The notes beneath the pieces are model-generated. The model saw nothing but the letters and a program-made list of their open reading frames with translations, did no database searches and was not told the origin of the DNA. Position numbers and translations under genes: made by a program. Source: Polaromonas sp. SP1 (lineage in GTDB: Bacteria; Pseudomonadota; Gammaproteobacteria; Burkholderiales; Burkholderiaceae_C). Taken from it: a stretch of DNA of 64,000 nt. Where the stretch lies: positions 1,902,501 through 1,966,500 of the forward strand of contig NZ_CP031013.1 in assembly GCF_003711205.1 (NCBI RefSeq). The letters are read 5' to 3'. This document shows, in pieces, positions 24,053 to 33,341 of the stretch; position 1 is the stretch's first letter; each line of letters starts with the position of its first letter.

Positions 24053-24790
24053 ATGGTTACCCCAAGCACACTTTTGAAAGCCTCCTACAACGCGAGCAAG
24101 GAATTCTTCCGCCCGCCGGCGGAAGAGCGAACCCCCCAGGCGCCCGTTGCGCCCCACGTACCGCCTGTTATGGTCCCAATCCGCTCCATGGGCCCCAGCC
24201 ACGGGGAACGCATCGCCAAACACCTGCTGGCTTTGGGCGAGCACGACCGCTATTTGCGCTTTGGCTACTCCGCCAACGACGAGCAGATTCGTCGCTACGT
24301 GGACGGCCTGAACTTCGACCGCGACGAGATTTTCGGGATTTACAACCGCAAGCTCGAGCTCATCGCCATGGCCCACCTGGCGCACTCGACCGACCCCCAG
24401 CTCCAGAGCTGCGCCGAGTTCGGCGTCTCGGTGCTGGCCCAGGCGCGCGGCCGCGGCTACGGCCGTCGCCTGTTCGACCGCGCCGTCATGCACGCCCGCA
24501 ACAACGGCGTCGACATGATGTTCATTCACGCGCTGAGCGAAAACACCGCCATGCTCAACATCGCCCGCAAGGCCGGTGCGACGATAGAGCGCGACGGCTC
24601 CGAAAGCGAGGCGTATCTCAAACTCCCGCCGGCCGACCTCGATTCGCGCATGACCGAAATGGTCGAAGAGCAGATCGCCCAGACCGACTACCGCCTCAAG
24701 GTCCAGGCCAAGCAGTTCTGGGATTTGCTGGGGGTGATCCAGGAAGTGCGGCAAGGGGTTCGGGATGGGCGGGACCGGATGCCGATGTAG
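24053..24790 (+). CDS. GNAT-family N-acetyltransferase
   Basis: 245 residues. A GNAT acetyl-CoA fold occupies about residues 42-190. The acetyl-CoA loop reads VSVLAQARGRGYGRRLFDRAV (Q/RxxGxG/A type), followed by ALSENTAMLNIARKAGATIE, the usual beta5-alpha4 segment. The C-terminal 50 residues are helical and not typical of the family. The substrate is unknown. The gene stands alone, with repeat-rich DNA on both sides. Confidence 0.83.
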   Translation: MVTPSTLLKASYNASKEFFRPPAEERTPQAPVAPHVPPVMVPIRSMGPSHGERIAKHLLALGEHDRYLRFGYSANDEQIRRYVDGLNFDRDEIFGIYNRKLELIAMAHLAHSTDPQLQSCAEFGVSVLAQARGRGYGRRLFDRAVMHARNNGVDMMFIHALSENTAMLNIARKAGATIERDGSESEAYLKLPPADLDSRMTEMVEEQIAQTDYRLKVQAKQFWDLLGVIQEVRQGVRDGRDRMPM

Positions 24791-24866
24791 CTGGTTCTGG
24801 CGCCAGTGGCGTGCGCTCCGCTGAGGCTGCTGGCCGGGGGTTGCCTGGCACGCGCCAAAAGTCCTC

Positions 24867-24934
24867 TCCCGTTCGGGCTGAGGTATCGAAACCCTGTCTC
24901 CTCCGTTCGGGCTGAGCTTGTCGAAGCCTCGTTG
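24867..24934 (+). repeat. Tandem CCGTTCGGGCTGAG (REP-like) repeats
   Basis: Two degenerate copies: CCCGTTCGGGCTGAGGTATCG and CCGTTCGGGCTGAGCTTGTC, the latter continuing GAAGCC. This motif (reverse complement GGCTTCGACAAGCTCAGCCC) is a common intergenic repeat of proteobacterial genomes in my memory. Confidence 0.65.
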
Positions 24935-25003
24935 TTGTATGGGCGCTGAGGTGTTTTGAGTTCCGGGGCCGGGAGTCGCCCGGCATGCGACTCACTTTTA
25001 TCG

Positions 25004-25027
25004 AAACCCGCAAAGCGGGTTTTTTTG
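25004..25027 (+). terminator. Hairpin terminator downstream of GNAT gene
   Basis: AAACCCGC, loop AAA, GCGGGTTT, continuing into TTTTT. It is a short strong stem with a U-tract, 214 bases after the GNAT stop and within the repeat-rich region. Confidence 0.7.
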
Positions 25028-25215
25028 TTCGCCAAATGCGCGACATGCGCGCGGGGTTTGCTCACTTCGCGCAGCGAAGTTACGCAAACACCAAAAGTAA
25101 GCAAAAAAAGGCGACCCTGGCTCCTGCGTCCCTCCGCTTCGCTGCGGGCAACCTGCGGTGCTCGGCCCAGCCGGGGTCAAAAACAACTCGCCTTCGGCTC
25201 AGACAAGTTTTTGCC
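25028..25215. repeat. Probable dispersed intergenic repeat (AAAGTAAGC...GGCGACC type)
   Basis: The stretch holds several short internal palindromes, such as CTTCGCGCAGCGAAG (25075-25089) and CGCTTCGCTGCG, and the segment AAAAGTAAGCAAAAAAAGGCGACC. I recognise such sequence as a recurrent intergenic family in Burkholderiales. Only one copy is in this window, so repeat status is from memory. Confidence 0.45.
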
Positions 25216-25319
25216 TTGATCCGTCTGGTCCTGCGCTCCTCGGCGCATCCACAAGGGGCAATCGGGAGCGGGAACCGAATACCGAACAGCCGAAGCCTGA
25301 GCAAGAACAGCCGATGCTT

Positions 25320-25368
25320 GCTATCAGTTCCATAGCGGACGGCCCAGATTTCATCTGGGCCAGAGCCC
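25320..25368 (+). repeat. 49-bp composite dyad repeat, copy 5
   Basis: 17-nt dyad GCTATCAGTTCCATAGC, 20-nt spacer, 12-nt dyad GGGCCAGAGCCC. Intergenic, 97 bases before corC. Confidence 0.88.
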
Positions 25369-25464
25369 CAAAACACCCAAAAACCAATCCCGCCCAAACC
25401 CATCCCCAAACAGTCAACGATTTCAGCTATCCTTACCCCCTTCACAACTACCGACCGCCATCAC

Positions 25465-26319
25465 GTGTCCGACGTTCCCCCCAGTCGGTCTTCAAAACCA
25501 GAAGACAAGCGCGGCTTTTTGCAAAAGCTGGCTGAAATGCTCCACCCCGGTCCCGATTCGAAAGACGAGTTGATCGAGACCCTGGTAGAGGCCCAGGACA
25601 ATGACGTTATCGGCGCCCAGAGCCGCGAAATGCTCGAAGGCGTTATCCGCATGGCCGACATGACGGCCGGCGACGTCATGGTGGCGGCCCCGCGGATGGA
25701 TGTGATCAACATCGACGCGCCCTTCGACGAGTTGCTGCACCTGGTGATCGACACCGCCCACTCGCGCTTTCCTGTCTACGAAGGCGAAAAGGAAAACATC
25801 CTCGGCATCCTGATGGCCAAGGATTTGCTCAAGCTGCAGCGCGCCCCCGAACTCAATATCAAGGCCTTGCTGCGCCCGGCTGTTTTTGTGCCTGAAAGCA
25901 AGGGCCTGAACGACCTGCTGCGCGAGTTCCGCGGCAACCGCAACCACCTGGCCATCGTCATCGACGAGTTCGGCCGCGTTGCCGGCCTCATCACGATTGA
26001 AGACGTGCTCGAACAAATCGTCGGCGAGATCGAGGACGAGTTCGACATTGCCGAAGACGACGGCGACATCTTCGGCCTGACCGACCACACCTACCGCGTC
26101 AGTGGCGACACGTCGATTGAGCGCGTGAACGAGGCTTTCGCCGTGACGCTGCCCGAAACCGACTTCGACACCATTGGCGGCCTGGTCGCGCATGAGATGG
26201 GCCATGTGCCCAAGCGCGGCGAGCACTACGCGCTGGCCGGCCTGCAATTCACGGTGCTGCACACCAAGGGTGGTGCGGTGCGCTGGTTCAAGGTCTCGCC
26301 GGTTTCCGCCGGCGCCTGA
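25465..26319 (+). CDS. corC: CorC/HlyC-family CBS-domain protein (magnesium/cobalt efflux-associated)
   Basis: 284 residues: a short N-terminal segment with the signature SREMLEGVIRMADMTAGDVM, two CBS domains (about 65-190; MAKDLLKLQ and VIDEFGRVAGLITIEDVLEQIVGEI), and a C-terminal CorC_HlyC domain (FDTIGGLVAHEMGHVPKRGE). It has no membrane segments, like Salmonella CorC. The start is GTG. The gene lies 32 bases before lnt, an arrangement common in proteobacteria (ybeX-lnt), so a joint operon is likely. Confidence 0.9.
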   Translation: MSDVPPSRSSKPEDKRGFLQKLAEMLHPGPDSKDELIETLVEAQDNDVIGAQSREMLEGVIRMADMTAGDVMVAAPRMDVINIDAPFDELLHLVIDTAHSRFPVYEGEKENILGILMAKDLLKLQRAPELNIKALLRPAVFVPESKGLNDLLREFRGNRNHLAIVIDEFGRVAGLITIEDVLEQIVGEIEDEFDIAEDDGDIFGLTDHTYRVSGDTSIERVNEAFAVTLPETDFDTIGGLVAHEMGHVPKRGEHYALAGLQFTVLHTKGGAVRWFKVSPVSAGA

Positions 26320-26351
26320 CGACAACAACACACAACAACGAGAGGGCAACC

Positions 26352-28004
26352 ATGGCACGGGACTCCATTCACAGCATGATGTCCCATCTGCCGACCTTGC
26401 CCGCGCTGCTCGAACACGCGCGCAACCCGCCGCCGCGCAAGGGCATCTCTCCCCTGCAGATCGTGGTGGTGCTGATCGCCGGCTGCGCGCACGCTGCCAG
26501 CATTGCCTGGCCGTTTGAATCGGGTTTTGCGCAGGGCCAGCCGGTGTGGTGGCTGCAGCTGCTGGCGCTTTTCCTGTTCTCGGCGCAAATCGACGCCTCC
26601 CGCTCCTGGAAGCGCGCGGCCTGGCTGGGCGGCATCTTTGCCACGGCGATGCTCAGCAGCACCTTCTGGTGGCTCTTTATTTCCATGCACTATTACGGCG
26701 GCCTGGCCGCGCCGCTGACGGTGCTGGCCGTGCTGTTGCTGGCGGCCTTTTTGGGCCTGTATTACGCCGCGGCGTCGGCGGCTTTTGTGTTTGTCGCGCC
26801 TTACGCCAAGTTCCCGCGCGCGGTGGTGTTTGCCTCGGTGTGGCTGCTGGCCGAGCTGGGCCGCGTCGAGTTTTTCACCGGCTTCCCCTGGGGCGAAGGC
26901 GGCTACGCGCACGTCGACGGCTGGGCCCGGCCGCTGGCCGCCTGGGTGGGCGTGCACGGCATCACCTTCCTGGCGGCGCTGGCTGCGGCCTGGCTGGCGA
27001 TGGCCTTGCGCGCAGCGCGCATGCAGTGGGTGACGGCGCTGGCGATCCTGGTTGTCAGTGTGGTCGTGTCTTTCCTGCCGGGGCAGGCCGCCTGGCCCGC
27101 CGGGGGCGGCACGGCGCCGGCCGAGCCGCTGCAGGTCACGCTGCTGCAGGGCAACATCCCGCAGAACGAAAAATTCCAGACCGGCACCGGCGTGGTCACC
27201 GCGCTGCGCTGGTACGGCGAGCAATTTCGCGATGCCAAAACATCGCTGGTCGTCGCGCCTGAAACCGCCATCCCGCTGCTGCCGCAGCAGTTGCCCGCCG
27301 GCTACTGGCAGGCATTGCAATCACGCTTTGCCACCGGGCAGCAGGCTGCGCTGGTTGGCGTGCCGGTGGGCGATTCGCAGGCCGGTTATGCGAACTCGGT
27401 GCTGGGCTTCAAGCCCGCCGGGGCTGGGCAGCCGCCGGCCAAAGAGCCCTACCGTTTTGACAAACACCACCTGGTGCCGTTTGGCGAGTTTGTGCCGCCG
27501 GGCTTTCGCTGGTTCATCAACATGATGAATATCCCGCTGGGCGACTTCAACCGCGGCGCCGTCGGCCAGGCTTCGTTCGAGTGGAAAGGCCAGCGGCTGG
27601 CGCCCAACATCTGCTACGAGGATTTGTTTGGCGAAGAGCTGGCTGCGCGTTTTATCGACCCGGCACAGGCGCCCACGATTTTTGTGAACGTCAGCAACAT
27701 CGCCTGGTTCGGCAACACCGTGGCCATCGACCAGCATCTGCAGATCTCGCGCATGCGCGCGCTTGAGTTCAGCCGCCCGATGATTCGCGCCACCAACACC
27801 GGCGCCACCGTCATCATCGACCACCTCGGCAAGGTCACGCACTCGCTGGAGCGCCACACGCGTGGTGCGCTGGTCGGCGAGGTGGAGGGCCGGGTTGGCA
27901 TCACGCCGTATGCCTGGTGGGTGTCGCGCTATGGCCTGTGGCCGCTGTGGGCGCTCGGTCTTGGCGTCGCCGTCCTGGCACTGGCGTTTCGCCGTCGCAG
28001 ATAA
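26352..28004 (+). CDS. lnt: Apolipoprotein N-acyltransferase
   Basis: A 550-residue inner-membrane enzyme that adds the third acyl chain to lipoproteins. Several membrane segments lie in residues 30-245, followed by a periplasmic carbon-nitrogen hydrolase domain with the Glu304 (VAPETAIP), Lys371 (RFDKHHLVPFGE) and Cys421 (PNICYEDLFGE) triad, and a last membrane helix at the C-terminus. It is downstream of corC with an AGAGGG ribosome-binding site. Confidence 0.95.
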   Translation: MARDSIHSMMSHLPTLPALLEHARNPPPRKGISPLQIVVVLIAGCAHAASIAWPFESGFAQGQPVWWLQLLALFLFSAQIDASRSWKRAAWLGGIFATAMLSSTFWWLFISMHYYGGLAAPLTVLAVLLLAAFLGLYYAAASAAFVFVAPYAKFPRAVVFASVWLLAELGRVEFFTGFPWGEGGYAHVDGWARPLAAWVGVHGITFLAALAAAWLAMALRAARMQWVTALAILVVSVVVSFLPGQAAWPAGGGTAPAEPLQVTLLQGNIPQNEKFQTGTGVVTALRWYGEQFRDAKTSLVVAPETAIPLLPQQLPAGYWQALQSRFATGQQAALVGVPVGDSQAGYANSVLGFKPAGAGQPPAKEPYRFDKHHLVPFGEFVPPGFRWFINMMNIPLGDFNRGAVGQASFEWKGQRLAPNICYEDLFGEELAARFIDPAQAPTIFVNVSNIAWFGNTVAIDQHLQISRMRALEFSRPMIRATNTGATVIIDHLGKVTHSLERHTRGALVGEVEGRVGITPYAWWVSRYGLWPLWALGLGVAVLALAFRRRR

Positions 28005-28006
28005 CT

Positions 28007-28103
28007 GGTACACCCCTGTTGAGGCTCACTTCGTGTAGCCTCCTCTCCCCTTCCAGGGGACGGCGCTTGCGGCCTGGCAAAGCCAGTTCCGCGGCGCCTG
28101 CTG
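28007..28103 (+). repeat. TCACTTCGTGTA-type post-gene repeat, copy 1
   Basis: Directly after the lnt stop. Core TCACTTCGTGTA at 28026-28037, a C/G block, then CGGCCTGGCAAAGCCAGTTC. It shares core and tail with the copy at 43741 and core with that at 49968. Confidence 0.65.
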
Positions 28104-28121
28104 GCTCAAAGGGTGTCGTGC

Positions 28122-29030
28122 TCAGTGCGTTGTTGCCATCACGCTGTGCAACAGCTCCGGCAGTATGTCGATCATGCGCAGCGCATCCTGCCCCGGCGGG
28201 CTGCTGGTCGCAAAGTACATCTGCAGCGGCGCCTGGGCAAACTCATGCAAGGGCACGGCCGTCAGGGTCGCCGGGTCCAGGTTGCTGGCGGTGAGGAAGT
28301 CCACCACCGTCCAGCCCATGCCGCGCTTGACCAGCTCCAGCGCCAGCCGCGAGGTCTGCACCTGCAGCACGGCCGGCGCACTCAGGCCCAGGTGGCGCGC
28401 CAGCTCGTCGATCGACTGGCACATCGGGTCTTCGCCCACCAGCCGTATCAGCGGCATGCTGGACAAAAACGACATCGGGTTCTGCCGCCGCGCCCGTACG
28501 GCGCGCTGCCAGATCTCGCGCGTGACGGCCAGGTACAGCGGCCCGCTCACCAGCGTCGTGCTGGTCAGCAGCGGATGCGGGTGCTCGTAGAAACCCAGTG
28601 CGAAATCCACACTGCGCGTGAGCAGCGCCTGCACCATCTGGTCCTGGTGCAGCGTGCGCACCTCAACGCGCACACGCGGGTGGCGCGCCAGGTGCTTTTC
28701 CAGCACCAAGGGTAAAAATTCGTGGCTGACCGACGGGATGGCCGCCAGCCGCACCTGGCCGTCGGCGGCCTGCCGCAGGTTGACTGCGATGCGCTTGAGC
28801 CCGTCCAGCTTCTGGTGGATTTGGGAGGATTCTTCAAACAGCACACGCGCCTCCGGCGTCGGCGCCAGCGTGCCTTTGCCGCGGGTAAACAGCTTGTAGC
28901 CCAGCTGCAGTTCGGTGTGCGCAATGGTTTTGCTGACAGCCGAGGGCGTGATGCAGATCAGCCGTGCGGCGGCGCTCATGTTGCCGGTCTGCATGACCGC
29001 CTGGAAGACTTCGAGTTGCCTGAGGTTCAT
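28122..29030 (-). CDS. LysR-family transcriptional regulator
   Basis: 302 residues: N-terminal winged HTH (MNLRQLEVFQAVMQTGNMSAAARL), linker helix, and a two-lobed effector-binding domain (about 90-295). It is divergent from the L-asparaginase gene across 235 bases that contain an 8-bp inverted repeat near its own start, so control of ansB and of itself is likely. The effector is unknown. Confidence 0.88.
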   Translation of the reverse strand: MNLRQLEVFQAVMQTGNMSAAARLICITPSAVSKTIAHTELQLGYKLFTRGKGTLAPTPEARVLFEESSQIHQKLDGLKRIAVNLRQAADGQVRLAAIPSVSHEFLPLVLEKHLARHPRVRVEVRTLHQDQMVQALLTRSVDFALGFYEHPHPLLTSTTLVSGPLYLAVTREIWQRAVRARRQNPMSFLSSMPLIRLVGEDPMCQSIDELARHLGLSAPAVLQVQTSRLALELVKRGMGWTVVDFLTASNLDPATLTAVPLHEFAQAPLQMYFATSSPPGQDALRMIDILPELLHSVMATTH

Positions 29031-29060
29031 GGGGCCGTGCTGTTGCCGGAGGGTGTCGGA

Positions 29061-29083
29061 GGGTGTGAATTTTACTCACACCC
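29061..29083. promoter_or_regulatory. LysR-type operator candidate (8-bp inverted repeat)
   Basis: GGGTGTGA (29061-29068), ATTTTAC, TCACACCC (29076-29083), 31 bases upstream of the lysR start. It fits an interrupted-dyad LysR box. The TGTGA/TCACA core also resembles Crp sites but with a 7-base spacer. Confidence 0.55.
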
Positions 29084-29229
29084 CTCGTTACATTAAGCAT
29101 CGCCGGGCGCCAGCCGCGTGGCTACGATGAGCCACCTCCGGCCCCTTGGCCGAGGCAAATCGCGGCACAGGCAGCGAAAGAGGCTGGCAAACGGGACGGC
29201 CTCTTTCGGTTTCCGGTGCCCCGACCTGA

Positions 29230-30348
<1,119 letters not shown>

Positions 30349-30368
30349 GCTTTCCGCTCTTCATGACC

Positions 30369-30404
30369 AAAAGGCGATGCCGGTAACGGCATCGCCTTTT
30401 TTTA
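30369..30404 (+). terminator. Rho-independent terminator of ansB
   Basis: A 14-bp stem AAAAGGCGATGCCG (30369-30382) / CGGCATCGCCTTTT (30387-30400), loop GTAA, followed by T residues. It may also end the convergent SDR gene transcript. Confidence 0.9.
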
Positions 30405-30427
30405 TGGGCGCGGCAAGGCGGCGCAAT

Positions 30428-31204
30428 TTACAGCTGGCTCATGCCGCCGTCGACGATCAGTTCTGTGCCGACGATAAAGGCAGCGTCGGGTGACGACAGG
30501 TAGACCACGGCGCTGGCCACTTCGTCCGGCGTGCCGAAACGCTTGAGCGGAATTTGCGCCTGGATGCCGGCGGCCAGGGCGCCCAGCTGGTCGGCGGGCA
30601 CGCCCAGCTTGCCGTACAGGGGCGTCGTCACCGGGCCGGGGCTCACCACATTGACGCGGATGCCGCGGCCGACCAGCTCGGCCGACAGCGTCTTGGCCAA
30701 TGAGATCAGCGCGGCCTTGCTGGCGGCATAGACGCTGGAGTTGGGCATGCCGATGTGCGCGTTGATGGAGCCGTTCAGGATGATGGCGGCGCCCGTGTTC
30801 AGCAGCGGCGACAGCGCCTGGATCGCAAAGAAGGCACCCTTCACGTTGACGTTGAAGGTGTCGTCCCAGAGGGCTTCGTCCACGCCCTCCAGCGGGGCGA
30901 ATTTGGCCAGGCCGGCGTTGATAAACACGGCATCCAGCGTGATGCCTTCAGCCGTCAGCGCGGCGGCCAGCGCCTTGGCTGAGCCCGCAGCACCGGCGTC
31001 GTTGCGCAGCGCGATGGCGCCTTCGCCCAGTTGGGCTTTGGCCTGGTCCAGCGTGGCCTGGTCACGGCCGGTGATGACGACGCGGGCGCCTTGTGCGGCG
31101 AATTGCAATGCAGTGGCCAGGCCGATGCCGCTGTTGCCGCCCGTGACGAGCACGGTTTTGTGGGCAAAACGGGGTGTGAAAGAGGCGATGTTCGAGGCAG
31201 TCAT
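30428..31204 (-). CDS. SDR-family oxidoreductase
   Basis: A 258-residue classical short-chain dehydrogenase. The cofactor motif TGGNSGIG is near residues 20-27, the catalytic Ser is in ILNGSINAH, YAASK supplies Tyr/Lys, and SPGPVTTPLY follows. An aliphatic or quinone-reductase-like substrate cannot be chosen. It is divergent from a LysR gene that probably controls it. Confidence 0.88.
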   Translation of the reverse strand: MTASNIASFTPRFAHKTVLVTGGNSGIGLATALQFAAQGARVVITGRDQATLDQAKAQLGEGAIALRNDAGAAGSAKALAAALTAEGITLDAVFINAGLAKFAPLEGVDEALWDDTFNVNVKGAFFAIQALSPLLNTGAAIILNGSINAHIGMPNSSVYAASKAALISLAKTLSAELVGRGIRVNVVSPGPVTTPLYGKLGVPADQLGALAAGIQAQIPLKRFGTPDEVASAVVYLSSPDAAFIVGTELIVDGGMSQL

Positions 31205-31356
31205 GTCAGTTTCCTTGAGTCGTTTGTTGAAGTGTTTTTTCGTGTCGGCGGGCCGTCTGGCTTGCCGATGACTCCAATGTAGGATTCATCTTTGTTTAGA
31301 AAAAGGCCGTAAAAGTGATTTAATCGTTCATCTTTTATGAATTGATGAGGCCAAAA

Positions 31357-32334
31357 ATGGACCGTCTACGCGCCTTTGAAGTGTTTGCCACCGTGGTGGG
31401 CCGCGGCAGTTTTACGCGCGCGGCCGACGCGCTGGACACCTCGCCGGCCAACGTCACCCGCTACATCAATGAGCTGGAGGCCCACCTGGGCACGCGCCTG
31501 CTCAACCGCAGCTCGCGCAAGCTCTCGCTCACCGAAAGCGGCGAGGCGCTGTACGAGCGCAGCAAGTCCATCCTTGAAGAAGTCGCCGACGCCGAAGCAC
31601 TGGCCTCCTCTGCCACGCTGCAGCCGCGCGGGCGCCTGCGCATCAACGCGCCCCTGAGCTTCGGCATCCACCAGCTGGCGCCGCTGTGGCCGCGCTTCAT
31701 GCAAATCCATCCCGAGGTGGAGCTCGACATCTCGCTCACCGACCGCCTGGTCGACATCGTGGAAGAGGGCTACGACCTCGCCATCCGCATCTCGCGCGCG
31801 GGCCCCACCACCCACGCGGCGCGCAAGCTGGCCGCCTCCAACAACATCGTCTGCGCGTCGCCCGCCTACCTCAAGCAGCACGGCGCCCCACGGGTGCCCG
31901 CCGACCTCGAGGCGCACCGCTGCCTCGGCTACACCTACGCGGCCACCGCCCACGAGTGGCATTTTGTGGACGCCGAAGCGCGCCCGCACATGGTCAGGGT
32001 CAACTACGCCATGCACACCAACAACGGCGACACGGCCCGCGCGGCGGCGCTGGCGGGGCAGGGCATCATCTGGCAGCCGGCCTTCCTGATCGGTGAGGAT
32101 TTGCGCGAGGGCCGGCTGGTGCCGGTGCTGCCCGGCTACCGTATGCCCGACATCGACGTGCTGGCCATCTACCCCAGCCGCCGCCACCTGAGCGCCAAGG
32201 TGCGGGTGATGGTGGATTTCCTGGTCGAAGCCTTCAAGGTCGCACCCGTGTGGTATGTACCGCCCAATGCAGCGCCCGACGCGGCAGCGCCCACAGCCGC
32301 CCCGGCGCCCGCACGCCGCCGCCGCGTAAAATGA
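31357..32334 (+). CDS. LysR-family transcriptional regulator
   Basis: 325 residues. [44 protein letters not shown]. The effector domain covers about 90-295, and the Pro/Ala-rich tail ends in RRRRVK. GAGG six bases before the ATG at 31357 fixes this start over earlier TTG/ATG codons. It is divergent from the SDR gene, whose regulator it probably is, as for CrgA-like LysR proteins paired with SDRs. Confidence 0.88.
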   Translation: MDRLRAFEVFATVVGRGSFTRAADALDTSPANVTRYINELEAHLGTRLLNRSSRKLSLTESGEALYERSKSILEEVADAEALASSATLQPRGRLRINAPLSFGIHQLAPLWPRFMQIHPEVELDISLTDRLVDIVEEGYDLAIRISRAGPTTHAARKLAASNNIVCASPAYLKQHGAPRVPADLEAHRCLGYTYAATAHEWHFVDAEARPHMVRVNYAMHTNNGDTARAAALAGQGIIWQPAFLIGEDLREGRLVPVLPGYRMPDIDVLAIYPSRRHLSAKVRVMVDFLVEAFKVAPVWYVPPNAAPDAAAPTAAPAPARRRRVK

Positions 32335-32372
32335 ACGGTTTCGCGCCGCCCTGCGGTGCGGTCTTGCTTTCC

Positions 32373-32400
32373 CGGCGCCGCCTCAGGCGCCGCGCTTTTG
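32373..32400 (+). terminator. Hairpin after lysR, before glyQ
   Basis: CGGCGCC (32373-32379), loop GCCTCA, GGCGCCG (32386-32392), CGC then TTTT. A plausible terminator of lysR or a leader hairpin of glyQ; the short U-tract makes it moderate. Confidence 0.45.
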
Positions 32401-32416
32401 TTCTGAACCCATTCCT

Positions 32417-33337
32417 ATGCTCACTTTCCAGCAAATCATCCTGACGCTGCAGTCCTACTGGGACAAGCAAGGCTGCGCCCTTTTGCAGCCTTACGACATG
32501 GAAGTCGGCGCCGGCACCTCGCACACCGCCACCTTCCTGCGCGCCCTGGGCCCCGAGCCCTGGAAAGCCGCCTACGTGCAGCCCAGCCGCCGCCCCAAAG
32601 ACGGCCGCTACGGCGAGAACCCCAACCGCCTGCAGCACTACTACCAGTACCAGGTCGTCCTCAAGCCGGCACCGGCCAACATCCTGGAGCTTTATCTCGG
32701 CTCGCTTGAAGCGCTGGGCTTTGACCTCAAGAAGAACGACATCCGTTTTGTCGAAGATGATTGGGAAAACCCGACGCTGGGCGCCTGGGGCCTGGGCTGG
32801 GAAGTCTGGCTCAATGGCATGGAAGTCACGCAGTTCACCTACTTCCAGCAGGTCGGCGGCATTGACTGCAAACCCGCCACCGGCGAAATCACCTACGGCC
32901 TGGAGCGCCTGGCCATGTACCTGCAGGGCGTGGACAACGTCTACAACCTGACCTGGACCGAAGGCCCGGACGGCGCCAAGCTGAGCTACGGCGACGTGTA
33001 CAAACAAAACGAAGTGGAACAGTCCACGTACAACTTCGAGCACAGCGACGCCGACTTTTTGTTCACCGCTTTCACGGCGCATGAAAAGCAGGCCAAACAC
33101 CTCATCGACGTGCAACTGGCCCTGCCGGCGTATGAGCAGGTGCTCAAAGCCGCACACAGCTTCAATTTGCTGGACGCCCGCGGCGCCATCAGCGTGACAG
33201 AACGCGCCGCCTACATCGGCCGCATCCGCAACCTGGCCCGCGCCGTGGCGCAAAGCTATTACGAAAGCCGCGAACGCCTGGGCTTCCCGATGGCGCCGCG
33301 CGAATGGGTTGAAAACATGACGAAGAAGGCTGCCTGA
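32417..33337 (+). CDS. glyQ: Glycine-tRNA ligase alpha subunit
   Basis: A 306-residue class II synthetase subunit with typical start [20 protein letters not shown] and motifs [40 protein letters not shown] and [22 protein letters not shown]. It forms an alpha2beta2 enzyme with GlyS, which starts four bases after its stop. Ordinary housekeeping gene. Confidence 0.97.
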   Translation: MLTFQQIILTLQSYWDKQGCALLQPYDMEVGAGTSHTATFLRALGPEPWKAAYVQPSRRPKDGRYGENPNRLQHYYQYQVVLKPAPANILELYLGSLEALGFDLKKNDIRFVEDDWENPTLGAWGLGWEVWLNGMEVTQFTYFQQVGGIDCKPATGEITYGLERLAMYLQGVDNVYNLTWTEGPDGAKLSYGDVYKQNEVEQSTYNFEHSDADFLFTAFTAHEKQAKHLIDVQLALPAYEQVLKAAHSFNLLDARGAISVTERAAYIGRIRNLARAVAQSYYESRERLGFPMAPREWVENMTKKAA

Positions 33338-33341
33338 AAAA

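Larger units (their letters stand above)
24791..25464. other. 674-base repeat-rich intergenic region
   Basis: No convincing gene. It contains two CCGTTCGGGCTGAG repeats (24867-24934), a hairpin terminator (25004-25027), a longer sequence of a type I recognise as recurrent in Burkholderiales intergenic regions (about 24990-25215), and copy 5 of the 49-bp repeat (25320-25368). The promoter of corC should lie in the last 90 bases. Confidence 0.6.

Noticed and set aside
29061..29083. A classical Crp binding site before ansB
   Set aside because: The TGTGA/TCACA halves are 7 bases apart rather than 6, and the 8-bp dyad next to a LysR gene is better explained as a LysR box.
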